Shown here: positions 35,555 to 46,920 of the stretch, in pieces | Layout: each line of letters opens with the position of its first letter | Position numbering within the stretch: position 1 is the first letter of the stretch | Origin: Endomychus coccineus | Lineage: Eukaryota; Arthropoda; Insecta; Coleoptera; Endomychidae | Assembly (NCBI GenBank): GCA_958510875.1 | Contig: OY294067.1 | Span: 152,983,962 to 153,047,961, forward strand | Reading direction: 5' to 3' | Length of the DNA stretch: 64,000 nt | Notes under the pieces: model-generated | The model's input: only the letters and a program-made list of their open reading frames with translations | The model's database searches: none | Told to the model about the DNA's origin: nothing | Program-made: the position numbers and the translations under genes

Positions 35555-38080
35555 ATTACCGAAAAATATTTCGAGTACCAAACATTTGAAAACGCCATTC
35601 GATTAAGGACATCCGAAAAAATATATATACAGGGTCAAATCAATTTGTGTGGCCGGAAAAGTGTTGAAAAACTTAAAAATAAATTTTTATTCCATCAGTA
35701 ACCTACCTGAAATATTTCAGTACCAAAAATTTGAAAACGCCATTCGATAAAGGACCTTCGGAAAAGTATATATACAGGGTCAAATCAATTTGTGTGGCCG
35801 GAAAAGTGTTGAAAAACTTAAAAATAAATTTTTATTCCATCAGTAAACTACCTGAAATATTTCAGTACCAAAAATTTGAAAACGCCATTCGATAAAGGAC
35901 GTTCGGAAAAGTATATATACAGGGTCAAATCAATTTGTGTGGCCGGAAAAGTGTTGAAAAACTTAAAAATAAATTTTTATTCCATCAGTAAACTACCTGA
36001 AATATTTCAGTACCAAAAATTTGAAAACGCCATTCGATAAAGGACCTTCGGAAAAGTATATATACAGGGTCAAATCAATTTTTGTGGCCGGAAAAGTGTT
36101 GAAAAACTTACAAATAAATTTTTATTCCATCAGTAAACTACCTGAAATATTTCAGTACCAAAAATTTGAAAACGCCATTCGATAAAGGACGTTCGGAAAA
36201 GTATATATACAGGGTCAAATCAATTTGTGTGGCCGGAAAAGAGTTGAAAAACTTAAAAATAAATTTTTATTCCATCAGTAAACTACCTGAAATATTTCAG
36301 TACCAAAAATTTGAAAACGCCATTCGATAAAGGACGTTCGGAAAAGTATATATACAGGGTCAAATCAATTTGTGTGGCCTGAAAAGTGTTGAAAAACTTA
36401 AAAATAAATTTTTATTCCATCAGTAAACTACCTGAAATATTTCAGTACCAAAAATTTGAAAACGCCATTCGATAAAGGACCTCCGGAAAAGTATATATAC
36501 AGGGTCAAATCAATTTTTGTGGCCGGAAAAGTGTTGAAAAACTTAAAAATAAATTTTTATTCCATCAGTAAACTACCTGAAATATTTCAGTACCAAAAAT
36601 TTGAAAACGCCATTCGATAAAGGACCTTCGGAAAAGTATATATACAGGGTCAAATCAATTTTTGTGGCCGGAAAAGTGTTGAAAAACTTACAAATAAATT
36701 TTTATTCCATCAGTAAACTACCTGAAATATTTCAGTACCAAAAATTTGAAAACGCCATTCGATAAAGGACGTTCGGAAAAGTATATATACAGGGTCAAAT
36801 CAATTTTTGTGGCCGGAAAAGTGTTGAAAAACTTACAAATAAATTTTTATTCCATCAGTAAACTACCTGAAATATTTCAGTACCAAAAATTTGAAAACGC
36901 CATTCGATAAAGGACGTTCGGAAAAGTATATATACAGGGTCAAATCAATTTGTGTGGCCGGAAAAGAGTTGAAAAACTTAAAAATAAATTTTTATTCCAT
37001 CAGTAAACTACCTGAAATATTTCAGTACCAAAAATTTGAAAACGCCATTCGATAAAGGACGTTCGGAAAAGTATATATACAGGGTCAAATCAATTTGTGT
37101 GGCCTGAAAAGTGTTGAAAAACTTAAAAATAAATTTTTATTCCATCAGTAAACTACCTGAAATATTTCAGTACCAAAAATTTGAAAACGCCATTCGATAA
37201 AGGACCTCCGGAAAAGTATATATACAGGGTCAAATCAATTTTTGTGGCCGGAAAAGTGTTGAAAAACTTAAAAATAAATTTTTATTCCATCAGTAAACTA
37301 CCTGAAATATTTCAGTACCAAAAATTTGAAAACGCCATTCGATAAAGGACCTTCGGAAAAGTATATATACAGGGTCAAATCAATTTGTGTGGCCGGAAAA
37401 GTGTTGAAAAACTTAAAAATAAATTTTTATTCCATCAGTAAACTACCTGAAATATTTCAGTACCAAAAATTTGAAAACGCCATTCGATAAAGGACCTTCG
37501 GAAAAGTATATATACAGGGTCAAATCAATTTGTGTGGCCGGAAAAGTGTTGAAAAACTTAAAAATAAATTTTTATTCCATCAGTAAACTACCTGAAATAT
37601 TTCAGTACCAAAAATTTGAAAACGCCATTCGATAAAGGACGTTCGGAAAAGTATATATACAGGGTCAAATCAATTTGTGTGGCCGGAAAAGTGTTGAAAA
37701 ACTTAAAAATAAATTTTTATTCCATCAGTAAACTACCTGAAATATTTCAGTACCAAAAATTTGAAAACGCCATTCGATAAAGGACCTTCGGAAAAGAATA
37801 TATACAGGGTCAAATCAATTTTTGTGGCCGGAAAAGTGTTGAAAAACTTAAAAATAAATTTTTATTCCATCAGTAAACTACCTGAAATATTTCAGTACCA
37901 AAAATTTGAAAACGCCATTCGATAAAGGACCTTCGGAAAAGTATATATACAGGGTCAAATCAATTTGTGTGGCCTGAAAAGTGTTGAAAAACTTAAAAAT
38001 AAATTTTTATTCCCTCAGTGAACTACCCGAAATATTCCGAGTACTAAAAATTTTAAAACGTCATTCAATGAAATACATCC
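35555..38080 (+). repeat. 145-bp satellite, about 17 copies, left arm of FB2
   Basis: The monomer contains TTGAAAACGCCATTCGATAA, GTATATATACAGGGTCAAAT, GTGGCCGGAAAAG and TCCATCAGTAAACTACCTGA. Copies start 145 bp apart (35,731; 35,876; 36,021). They are about 97 per cent alike by eye, with alternating CTTCGG/GTTCGG/CTCCGG variants that recur in blocks, a sign of multi-monomer duplication. Confidence 0.95.
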
Positions 38081-38860
38081 GGGAAGGTATATATACAGTG
38101 TCAAAGCAATTTGTTTTCAATTTAGTTCATACAATTCACAAATGTATTTTTTGGTACCCTCTTGAGGCATCCTCAGACATTTCTTTTGAGATAATCGTTC
38201 ACACCTCTCACACTGTAGTGATTCGATATTTTTATCTGTTGAATTTCCGCAGTATATGCATTTAGTCCTCATATCGTCAGAGCTTTTTAAAATGTCGATT
38301 TTTATTTTATTTCTATATTCAACAATATTTACATTATTGAGCAGAGAATTTGAAGAAGAAATATTTTCAAAAAAGTATAATACGAATGGACCGCAACTAT
38401 ACGAATGTTTTTGTCCATCATGCGGAAGCACTTGTATTTTCCAGTTTGTGAGGTCATGATTAGAGTTATTTATTTCGTTGTAGTACCTCATATTGTCTGA
38501 AAATTTAGCCAAATATTGTCTTGTTCCTTTGTTGAAAAGAAAAAACTCCCAGACGGGTTTAGAAAAATGAAAAGTTTCGAATTGAAATAAACTACCGCCA
38601 AACAAAAATGGTGTGCATTAGGACAAGGATTTGAATCTGAATAGTTTTTCAAAATTGAGAAAATCTGGCGATCCTTATCCACCGTGAATTGTTTGATGAA
38701 AGGGTGAATTTCGTTCGACGAATATAAAAAGTGTGAGAGAAAAGTCTGAGGATGCCTCAAGAGGGTACCAAACAATATATTTGTGAATTGTGCGAACTAA
38801 TTGTTTTGACCCTGTATATATACCTTCACGGATGTACTTCATTCACAAGATGATAAGGGA
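38035..38860. repeat. Inverted duplication flanking the Ulp1/PHD remnant
   Basis: GGTACCCTCTTGAGGCATCC at 38,154 and its reverse complement GGATGCCTCAAGAGGGTACC at 38,750 mark arms of roughly 140 bp (38,035-38,178 and 38,745-38,860, the latter interrupted at 38,843 by the LINE insertion). The arms contain both satellite sequence and the end of the PHD coding sequence, so the gene's 3' end was duplicated when the foldback formed. Confidence 0.7.
38117..38740 (-). pseudogene. Ulp1-like cysteine protease with C-terminal PHD-type zinc finger
   Basis: Minus strand. NAHHFCLAVVYFNSKLFIFL gives the catalytic His and, after it, LNPSG at the usual Asp position. After a frameshift near 38,530-38,600 the frame continues with WKIQVLPHDGQKHSYSCGPF, holding the Gln of the oxyanion hole and the nucleophile Cys. 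CIYCGNSTDKNIESLQCERC and the following KKC..YICE form a PHD-like zinc-binding block. Ulp1 (C48) proteases process SUMO in host cells but also occur as accessory proteins of several DNA transposon groups; here it sits between satellite arms of FB2. The Asp is Asn and the frame is broken, so it is inactive. Confidence 0.7.
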
Positions 38861-39247
38861 TTCAAAGAAAATACACGTAATAGAAGAAACAAAATAAATA
38901 CAGTGTTTGGGAGGAATGAAAACAAATTGGATATCACTGCCGTTCAAAGTAGAAGATCCCTCTTCATATCTCGCTTATCGCCCAATACTACAACGGAAAA
39001 TATTTCAAAATACTTATCACAAAATGGTATAACCTTGGATAGTATTGAAAAGCTAGAAACCCAATCTAATAACATTGCTGCCTTCAAAATAACGGTACAA
39101 CTTCAAAATGTAGAGAAAATTACAAATCCCGACCTGTGGCCACGATACACCATCATACGTCCTTTTCGGCAGAGATCAAATTTTCCAAAAACGGCCTTTA
39201 CCAAAACGGCCCAAGAGAAGTACAGACATCAGAGAAAAATACCATAA
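38844..39247 (+). pseudogene. ORF1 C-terminal fragment of the (TTAC)n LINE
   Basis: The frame reads SRRSLFISRLSPNTTTENIS and NPDLWPRYTIIRPFRQRSNF, resembling the RRM-like end of ORF1 proteins that in related insect elements follow a PHD finger. The upstream part is missing by 5' truncation at 38,844. It overlaps the start of ORF2 in another frame, as is common in this group. It would act as an RNA-binding partner in the retroelement particle. Confidence 0.55.
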
Positions 39248-42081
39248 AACATTCTAATTTGATTGTATTGCACCAAAATATCCAGTCACTAAAGCACAAA
39301 ATTTTAGAAATTGAAATATACATTAAAAGTTTCATACATCAACCAAATATATTATGTTTCACTGAACATTGGTGTTCAGAAGAAGAATTGCAAATCTTAA
39401 AAATTGCTGACTACCAACTAGTCTCCCATTTTGTTCGTCGAAACATGGGACACGGGGGATCATGCATTTATGTTAGAAAGGATATCGTTTTCCAAGAACT
39501 TCAGAACTTCAAGCAATGGAACTTGGAATGTGATTTCGAGAGTTCGGCTATTGTAAGTAGGTTTTTAAATCAATAATTGTATCAGTTTATAGATCACCCT
39601 CAGGTAGTATTAATAATTTTTTTATTTCTTTAGAAAATTTGTTGGATAATGTACAATTGCATTATAAAAATTATAATATATTACTGTGTGGTGATTTTAA
39701 TATAGATTTGTTCAAAACTACTTCTTACTGTGTAAAACAATTTTTAGATATTTTGCAAACGTTTAATATGTATCAGACCGTAACCGAACCTACTAGAGTT
39801 ACTAATAAATCTAAATCGCTTATTGATAACATATTTGTTAATTTTGAAACTTTAGAGCCGGCTAAGGTAATATATAGTGCTTTATCTGATCACTACTGTC
39901 AAGTATTAGAAGTAGGGACGGTAAGAGTATCGTCCAGTAAACATAAAATGATTTATAAACGAATATTTTCACAAACTAAACTTGACTATTTTAAGATTGA
40001 ATTGCAAAATTTAACGTGGAATCTGTATGCATTAAAAGAACCTTCTGATGCATATAATTATTTTATGAATGTTTTTCAGAGCCTAATGAAATCAATATTT
40101 GTGGTTAAAGCTATCAACCCAATAAAAAAAAGATCCTGGATTACTATTGGTCTAAAAACTTCTTGTAAAAATAAAAAAAAATTATATACGAAATTACAAC
40201 AGGGAATTATAACGAAAGAGTTCTACCAGATCTATTGTAGAATACTTAAAAAACTAATTATTCAAGCGAAACAAAATTCAAATATTTCTTTTATAAATTC
40301 ATCTAATAATAAGGGAAAGGCAGTATGAAAGTTAGTGAATGAAACATTAGGTAAAGAGTACCACACCAATGAGTCTATTACTAAAAATCTAAAACGTGAC
40401 AATGAAGATACAAAAAAAACCTTGGATTATATAAATAATTTCTTTATAAATCAATGTCAAGATATTGCTCCAAATCAAAACCAGTCTGACATTAAAAAAA
40501 ATGAACATAGTTTATTCTTCTTCCCTACAGATGAGGAAGAAGTAGAACATGTTATAAAATCTCTAAAAAATACAAATTCAACAGGGGAAGATGAAGTACC
40601 TGTTACCTTATTGAAACATATAGCCTCAGAGTTATCTCCTATCTTATCGTTTATAGCTAATCTCATATTCAGAACGGGAAATTTTCCTGCGGCACTGAAA
40701 ATTTCTCAAATAACAGCAATTTATAAAAAAGGCAGCAAATCTGAACTAGAAAACTATCGACCTATATCGATTTTATCTAACTTCAGTAAAATATTTGAAA
40801 AGCTTATTGCTACTAGAGTCGTGAGTTTTTTAAATAAACATAGCATCTTATCTGAATGTCAAAATGGGGGTAGGAAAAATAAATCTACAATCGTTGCCGC
40901 TTATCAACTTCTAGACAATGTAATAAGATCTTTAAATGAAAAGAATAGTACACTGATTATGTGCCTAGACTTATCGAAAGCATACGATAGTGTAAGACAT
41001 GACATATTGCTTACAAAAATGGATCGTTATGGCATTAGGGGCGATTCTCTAAAGCTCATTGAATCCTATTTGACGTGCAGACAGCAAATGGTAGTAGAAA
41101 AACATATCAACGGAGTTGTACAAACTTCTTCTATTCAGTTCATAAAACGTGGTGTACCTCAGGGCTCCATATTAGGACCAGTGCTATTTCTACTATACAT
41201 AAATGACCTACCAGCAGAAGTACGACAAATATTGATTCAATTCGTAGATGACACTTCTGTGATTTTCAGTGAGCCAATTTCACAAGATCTGAGACTTACA
41301 ATATCTGATTGTCTAGAGAAAGTCTTATCATGGTGCAGAAATAATAATTTAGTCCTGAATATTGAAAAAACTCAACTGCTACATTTAAATTTTCAGACAA
41401 ATAATGATAAAATAGTAGTTACTCATAACAGTCAGACACTGCATTGTCTTGATAGTGTAAAATTTCTGGGAATTCATATAGACTGTCGATTAGATTGGAG
41501 ATGTCATGTCAGTGAATTGGCACAAAATATCACTCGATATGTTTTTGCTCTGAAAGTCGTATCAAATCAAATTGATTCCAAAACAGCTTTAACAGCTTAC
41601 CATGCGCATGTTCAATCCAGATTGAGATATGGACTGATATTCTGGGCCAATTCTAATGAAGCTTCACGCATTTTCATTCTACAAAAAAAGTGCCTTAGAA
41701 GTGTTTTGAAAATAAAGCGAACTGAAAGTTGTAGACAACATTTTGTGGATCAAAAAATACTCACCTTATACAGTCTCCTAATCTTAGATTCGGTTAAGTT
41801 TGTGATTGATAATAAGCGTTTATTTAAAGAACATGATGACGAACATGGATACCATACTAGATATAAAAATAATGTCGTTGTTGAAAAATTTAATTATTCG
41901 TACTTGCAAAAGAATGTAAAATACATAATAACTAAAATTTATAATAAAATACCACCTAGAAGTAGATGCCTACCAAAAGAAATATTAAAAGCAACGCTGA
42001 AAACATTTTTGATTTCAAAAGCCTACTATTCACTTCAGGATTATTTCAATTATAACGTGCCCTTGCGGATTTTCGGTAAAT
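39150..42081 (+). pseudogene. ORF2 of the (TTAC)n LINE: endonuclease and reverse transcriptase
   Basis: Endonuclease: VLHQNIQSLKHKI, CFTEHWC, then after a frameshift near 39,570 VYRSPSG, LLCGDFNIDLF and ALSDHYCQV, carrying the expected Asn, Glu, Asp and His. A TGA at 40,326-40,328 interrupts an otherwise open frame. Reverse transcriptase: TGEDEVPVTLLKHI, ENYRPISILSNFSKIFEKLI, LDLSKAYDSVRHDIL, GVPQGSILGPVLFLLYINDL, and IQFVDDTSVIF, where FVDD replaces the usual FADD/YADD. Thumb and connection follow (VKFLGIHIDCRLDWRCHVSE) up to YFNYN at 42,050. The last 70 codons of the apparent frame beyond that are LTR sequence, not LINE. Two lesions make it inactive but it is well preserved. Confidence 0.85.
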
Positions 42082-44081
42082 TGCTTACTGCGGTAAGCTT
42101 CGAATCCTCGGGCGCCAGATTTTTCCCAAAGGTTTACTCCTTTTTGAGGACTTCTGCTAGGGTCCTCTCCACAAGGCTCGTCACTATGCTATCTAAAGAT
42201 AGCCTTGTCCCTAGGGTAGCTACAGTGAAGTATAACCAGAGTCCAATGGGCAGAAAACAGTATCGAAATTGTAGGCTTTAATTACAATTGATACCTGGTT
42301 ATAACTTAGCTCGTTAAAGATGGAGCAGAAATAATTTAATAAAACAGGGAATTCCAAATATTAAAATATATAATGATTTTAACAAGTACACTTTCAGAAT
42401 AATCAATTTAAATGCAATTGAACGGTATTATTTCACAAAATTACACCCAGACGGAAAATGTAATGAAGCTCAAACGGTAAATGAAAACTCTTTCAAGAAG
42501 TCAACTCTACAATAAGTCCGGTCACTAAATTTAATTCAGCGGTACGGGATCGGTTGATGAATGATTCAGAATGATCAATTTGCGGAAAAGTACGAATCAA
42601 ACAGGTCTCAGCGTAATGAGCGGTATGCGGTAAATTTTAGATAGCAGCACTAATACATGAAATGTTCAAATCACACTACGATATATTCGGTTATTAATTC
42701 GGTTGGTTCGGAAAATATTGTTTGCACTAGTTTTCCGATTGTACGATATCAGATTTTACTATGTTTCGGGTAATTACTCTAATTGAGTTTATTCTGTCAT
42801 CACACCCACCCTTGTACTAACTTTCACGGAGTACCCGGTAATTGTGTGACAGTGTTAGATTTTATACACTCTACAGATTCGGAACCTAAACAATTAGGGC
42901 TTATACTTCCGGTATCAACACAGTGTGCACAAACCCTAATTATCTTATCTGCAATAACCCCTATATCCACGGCCGAGGACTTCTCATAGTATTAAGGGAA
43001 TTATTACGATTCTCAATCGTCACACAATCACACAACCACCCTCAGCTTATACTTCCGGTATCAGCACGGCGTGCACAAATATACCCAAAGACGCCCCTGT
43101 CGTTCAAACATACACACTCTGTACACACCACACAATTACTTGAATATTTCAATTCACGCGCGAATTCAAATCGTGTGCGATTCGACCTATGATAAACTAG
43201 GATAAACTCAAATTCACCAATTCAAATTACTGAATACTACGGAACTCAGGTATCGTACAAACGTTCACCAATTACAATAACAATCATAAATTACGGAAAT
43301 CAATATATCGTAATGCTCAAAAATATAAACTTATTTGCTATCATTTACCTTCTGAAACAATTCACTTGCACGGAAAACTATTATTAATTCACCGTTTTGA
43401 ACCTGACTCAAACTCGCTTAATTAATTTACTTCGATTATAATCACACTTCAGAGGTACTAATTTATACTTGAAATTCAAATAAACACAAGAGCTACTTCA
43501 CTGATCAAAATCGAAATCACAAAAGAGACTACACTGATCGAAAATCAAAACACACAAGAGAGCGATCTGTTGTCTGTCACGGCTTTTATATGTTTCCCGA
43601 GGTTCTGGACAGGTCTGCTCCACCAATTCCTTATTTTGTGCCAAGGGTTTTTTTACTTATGCCCCGAACAATGCTTAAAAGTGACGCTACTTTTTAGATC
43701 TAAAATTCGCGCTCATGATATCACACCAGTTCTTCCCAGCGGAGTAAACTAGTGTTATCGGAGTTTTTAGGTTGTTCGCCCTTTTTATACATAAGGCTCC
43801 ACAAAGTTTGGTGTCTTAACTGGCCAGCCCCTGTTTTTGCAACATATTTTTATCGGAATGAAATGCAATTTTGAACGGGCATGAATTAGATTCATCTATT
43901 TGAATAATTATACTTATATGAAATTACGGAGATTTAGAAAAGTGGCAATCACGGAATACACATTCGGAATTCATTCATATCTATTGAAATAATGAACTGT
44001 TCAAACTGAAATTACATGTAACATCCGTATTTATTGCCTGATCTAAATTAAATAATCTTTCAAAATTTAAGCTTCGTTACA
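42051..44081 (-). mobile_element. Solo LTR, 2.0 kb, copy 1, with CAAT target duplication
   Basis: In its own (minus) orientation it runs from TGTAACGAAGC to CACGTTATA. CAAT flanks it at 42,047-42,050 and 44,082-44,085. It matches 47,964-49,972 in inverted orientation over its whole length. A TATAAAAG box lies at 43,583-43,590 on the minus strand, followed by CCGTGACAGACAACAGA, a plausible LTR promoter. No internal retroviral-like coding region is attached. The 4-bp duplication fits Gypsy-like elements, but the lineage is not known. Confidence 0.75.
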
Positions 44082-44275
44082 CAATGATGAAGTACTTTTA
44101 ATTCAAACTATCTGACGATATATTGAACGATTTTATCTGTAATAATGTACTAGTATTTATTAATAATTGTCTTATTGATTGTTTGACGTTGTTCTACGCC
44201 CGAACGGGCATTTGTGTATACTTATACGAGCATTTTATGTTTTACTTGTATTGTAATTGTATATAAATGAACTAA

Positions 44276-44299
44276 TAAATTTACTTACTTACTTACTTA
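44276..44299 (+). repeat. (TTAC)n 3' tail of the LINE
   Basis: About six TTAC repeats directly abut the CATT duplication and follow AATAAA. Tetranucleotide tails are typical of CR1/RTE-type non-LTR elements, where they prime target-site insertion. Confidence 0.85.
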
Positions 44300-44303
44300 C
44301 ATT

Positions 44304-45545
44304 GAATGGCGTTTTAAAATTTTTGGTACTCGGAATATTTCGGATAGTTTACTGATGGAATAAAAATTTATTTTTAAGTTTTTCAACACTTTTCCGGCCA
44401 CACAAATTGATTTGACCTTGTATATATACCTTTCCTGAAGTCCTTTATCGAATGGCATTTCCAAATTTTTGGTACTCGAAATATATCGGATAGTTTACTG
44501 ATGGAATAAAAATTTATTTTAAAGTTTTTAACCACTTTTCCGGCCACACAAATTGATTTGACCGTGTATATATACTTTTTCGGAGGTTCTTCATCGAACG
44601 GCGTTTTCAAATTTTTGGTACTCCGAATATTTCTGGTAGTTTACTGATGGAATAAAAATTCATTTTCAAGTTTTTCAACTTTTTTCCGGCCACACAGATT
44701 GATTTGACCTTGTATATATACTTTTCCTGAAGTCCTTTATCGAATGGCGTTTTCAAATTTTTGGTACTCGGAATATTTCGGGTAGTTTACTGATGGAATA
44801 AAAATTTATTTTTGAGTTTTTAACCACTTTTCCGGCCACACAAATTGATTTGACCGTGTATATATACTTTTTCGTAGGTTCTTCATCGAACGGCGTTTTC
44901 AAATTTTTGGTACTCGGAATATTTCTGGTAGTTTACTGATGGAATAAAAATTTATTTTTAAGTTTTTCAACTTTTTTCCGGCCACACAGATTGATTTGAC
45001 CTTGTATATATACTTTTTCTGAAGTCCTTTATCGAATGGCGTTTTCAAATTTTTGGTACTCGGAATATTTCGGGTAGTTTACTGATGGAATAAAAATTTA
45101 TTTTTAAGTTTTTAACCACTTTTCCGGCCACACAAATTGATTTGACCGTGTATATATACTTTTTCGGAGGTTCTTCATCGAACGGCGTTTTCAAATTTTT
45201 GGTACTCGGAATATTTCTGGTAGTTTACTGATGGAATAAAAATTTATTTTTAAGTTTTTCAACTTTTTTCCGGCCACACAAATTGATTTGACCTTGTATA
45301 TATACTTTTCCTGAAGTCCTTTATCGAATGGCGTTTTGAAATTTTTGGTACTCGGAATATTTCGGGTAGTTTACTGATGGAATAAAAATTTATTTTTAAG
45401 TTTTTCCGGCCACACAAATTATATATACTTTTTCATATGTCCTTTATCGAATGGCGTTTTCAAATTTTTGGCACTCGAAATATTTTTCGGTAATCGGAAA
45501 TTTTTGGTACAATACTGAAAATTTAGAAACAAGTTAAATTTGTGG
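44304..45545 (-). repeat. 145-bp satellite, about 8 copies reversed, right arm of FB2
   Basis: Reverse complement of the left-arm monomer (AATTTTTGGTACTCGGAATA, TTCCGGCCACACAAATTGAT). Monomers here are more diverged and two variants alternate (CCTGAAGTCCTTTATCGAAT and CGGAGGTTCTTCATCGAACG), giving a dimeric higher-order unit not seen in the left arm. Confidence 0.9.
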
Positions 45546-45740
45546 TATACGGAATATTTTTCGGTAATCGTCACTGAGCTACAATCAATCAGTCCCATGT
45601 CCGTACCTATCCTTTCGGTCAACTCGGGGTATTTTGGTTGATTCCATATCACCCAGCTAAGTCAATATGGGTATATCTCTCTTCCTTGAATTGTTAATGC
45701 CCCTCTGACTTCAAGTTACCTAAGAAAACTGTTAATGAGC

Positions 45741-46442
45741 TTATTTGTAAAAATAATTGATATGGCAACACCGCGGACAATACTCCTTGTCACTTTTTAT
45801 TAAACTGGTGCTGGCGCTGGTGATACTGTCAAAACACTTCCACAATGATTTTTCACGTTTAGCAACTTTTGATAATGGTTCATATTCGTCTTCACTATCC
45901 TCATTACTTTCCTCTCGTTCTAGATTACTAGCTACCACATCATTAGATGTTTCAATATTTTTTGAGGTTTCTAATTTATTTAGAACAATCTGCTTTATAA
46001 GATTAAATCTGAAAAAAAGCTGGTTTATACCTGGGATCTAATACAGTGGTCGTCATGTAATGCTCTTTTTTTCGATATTCTCAAATCTTCTAGTAATGTT
46101 TCCTCGTAGGGCCTCTTTGGTTATACCGACTCCATAAACATCAGAATCTATAAACAATTTTTTGTTTAAAGTTGCTACTATTGGTATTACATCTGAAATT
46201 ATAGTTTCTATAGAGCTAATTGTCCTTGTCACCTTTTCATAAGACCGCAAAAGTTTCAAAGTAGAGTTCAACAATTCCCACTGGTTATTTGTTAAACTAG
46301 TGAAATTAAGGTTTTCCTGAGCATCAGCACAATATATAGTTATAGGTCTCTTCAAATCTTGCAATCTTTCCGACATATAGTATGTCGAGTATCTTTCTTC
46401 TGAGAAAGATTGTATTCGTCTTGAATTTTTAAAAGTTGTCAC
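45741..46442 (-). pseudogene. hAT transposase, central part
   Basis: Minus strand from 46,442: YYMSERLQDLKRPITIYCAD, LTNNQWELLNSTLKLLRSYE and SSIETIISDVIPIVATLNKK match the helical region that surrounds the catalytic core of BED-type hAT transposases. LDPRYKPAFF follows in another frame. An acidic stretch (EESNEDSEDEYEPLSK) and DKEYCPRC lead up to the FB2 insertion at 45,773. The BED finger and most of the RNase H-like core are missing on the right side. Confidence 0.8.
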
Positions 46443-46698
46443 AAGCTTACACTTTGCGAAAGACTTATTGTCATCACAAAAAATCCAAACTTTACTTTTA
46501 TTAAATTACATTATCACACACAACAAGAAGCGACTAACAGGCACATTTGAAAACGACCAAAATAATATCGAATTTTATTAGTAATTGGTGAACCCAATAG
46601 TTCGGCCGGACGACCGGGGTCCGGTCCGGTAGATTAGCCGGATTTCCGGTGTTCGGTAGTCCGGCGAATTTTAAGTCCGTTTCATCTCTACCTATAAC

Positions 46699-46920
46699 CT
46701 CCATACATTCTAGAAAAATTCGACGAATGCCTATCTCATCTCACAACATTTAACCGCTGGTTCACACGATGTTCCTCGAACATTATAGGTTTTCCTTACG
46801 TTTAGTTTAAAGTATAAACATTCTTGTAAATAATTTTTATCTCTGTTTTTATGAAACATTTGTCCCTATACCTAAATTCAATTGTTTCTAACTTGAATTG
46901 TTGTGTAAAATTTAGTTTTC
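46699..46920 (+). pseudogene. Jockey-clade element, 3' end after the hAT insertion
   Basis: After the 8-bp duplication the sequence continues the Jockey C-terminus (frames reading SSHNI and MFLEHYRFSLRLV), then an AT-rich 3' UTR. The related fragment at 21,227-21,517 supports the assignment. The exact 3' end is unclear. Confidence 0.6.

Larger units (their letters stand above)
38844..44299 (+). mobile_element. Non-LTR retrotransposon (CR1/Jockey group), 5'-truncated, (TTAC)n tail
   Basis: CATT at 38,840-38,843 recurs at 44,300-44,303. Rejoining those points restores a continuous satellite monomer, which fixes both boundaries. The element carries the end of ORF1, ORF2 with APE endonuclease and reverse transcriptase, and a 3' UTR ending AATAAATTTACTTACTTACT. 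It is interrupted at 42,050 by a solo LTR with a CAAT duplication. The clade is uncertain. Confidence 0.85.
35297..45773. mobile_element. Second satellite-armed foldback element (FB2), 10.5 kb
   Basis: 35,297-35,505 and 45,568-45,773 are inverted repeats of about 205 bp starting TGTTGCCATATCAATTATTT. They include GGCATTAACAATTCAAGG and GGACATGGGACTGATTGATT. Inside, a 145-bp satellite runs forward on the left (about 35,555-38,080) and reversed on the right (44,304-45,545), flanking a Ulp1/PHD gene remnant. I found no direct target duplication. Removing it would rejoin the two halves of the hAT transposase. The architecture parallels FB1 but the sequences are unrelated. Confidence 0.75.
34866..46690. 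mobile_element. hAT transposon, 11.8 kb including nested insertions, 8-bp target duplication
   Basis: CCTATAAC at 34,858-34,865 recurs at 46,691-46,698. The ends TAGAGATGGAACGGAC and, inverted, TAGAGATGAAACGGAC form the terminal inverted repeats. 8-bp duplications and this TIR type are diagnostic of hAT elements. Its own sequence is about 430 bp on the left and 920 bp on the right; the rest is a foldback element inserted in the transposase gene. It lies inside the Jockey C-terminal coding region. Confidence 0.88.

Noticed and set aside
42051..42281. C-terminal 70 codons of the LINE ORF2 frame
   Set aside because: The frame runs by chance from LINE into the inserted LTR; the LINE part ends at 42,050.
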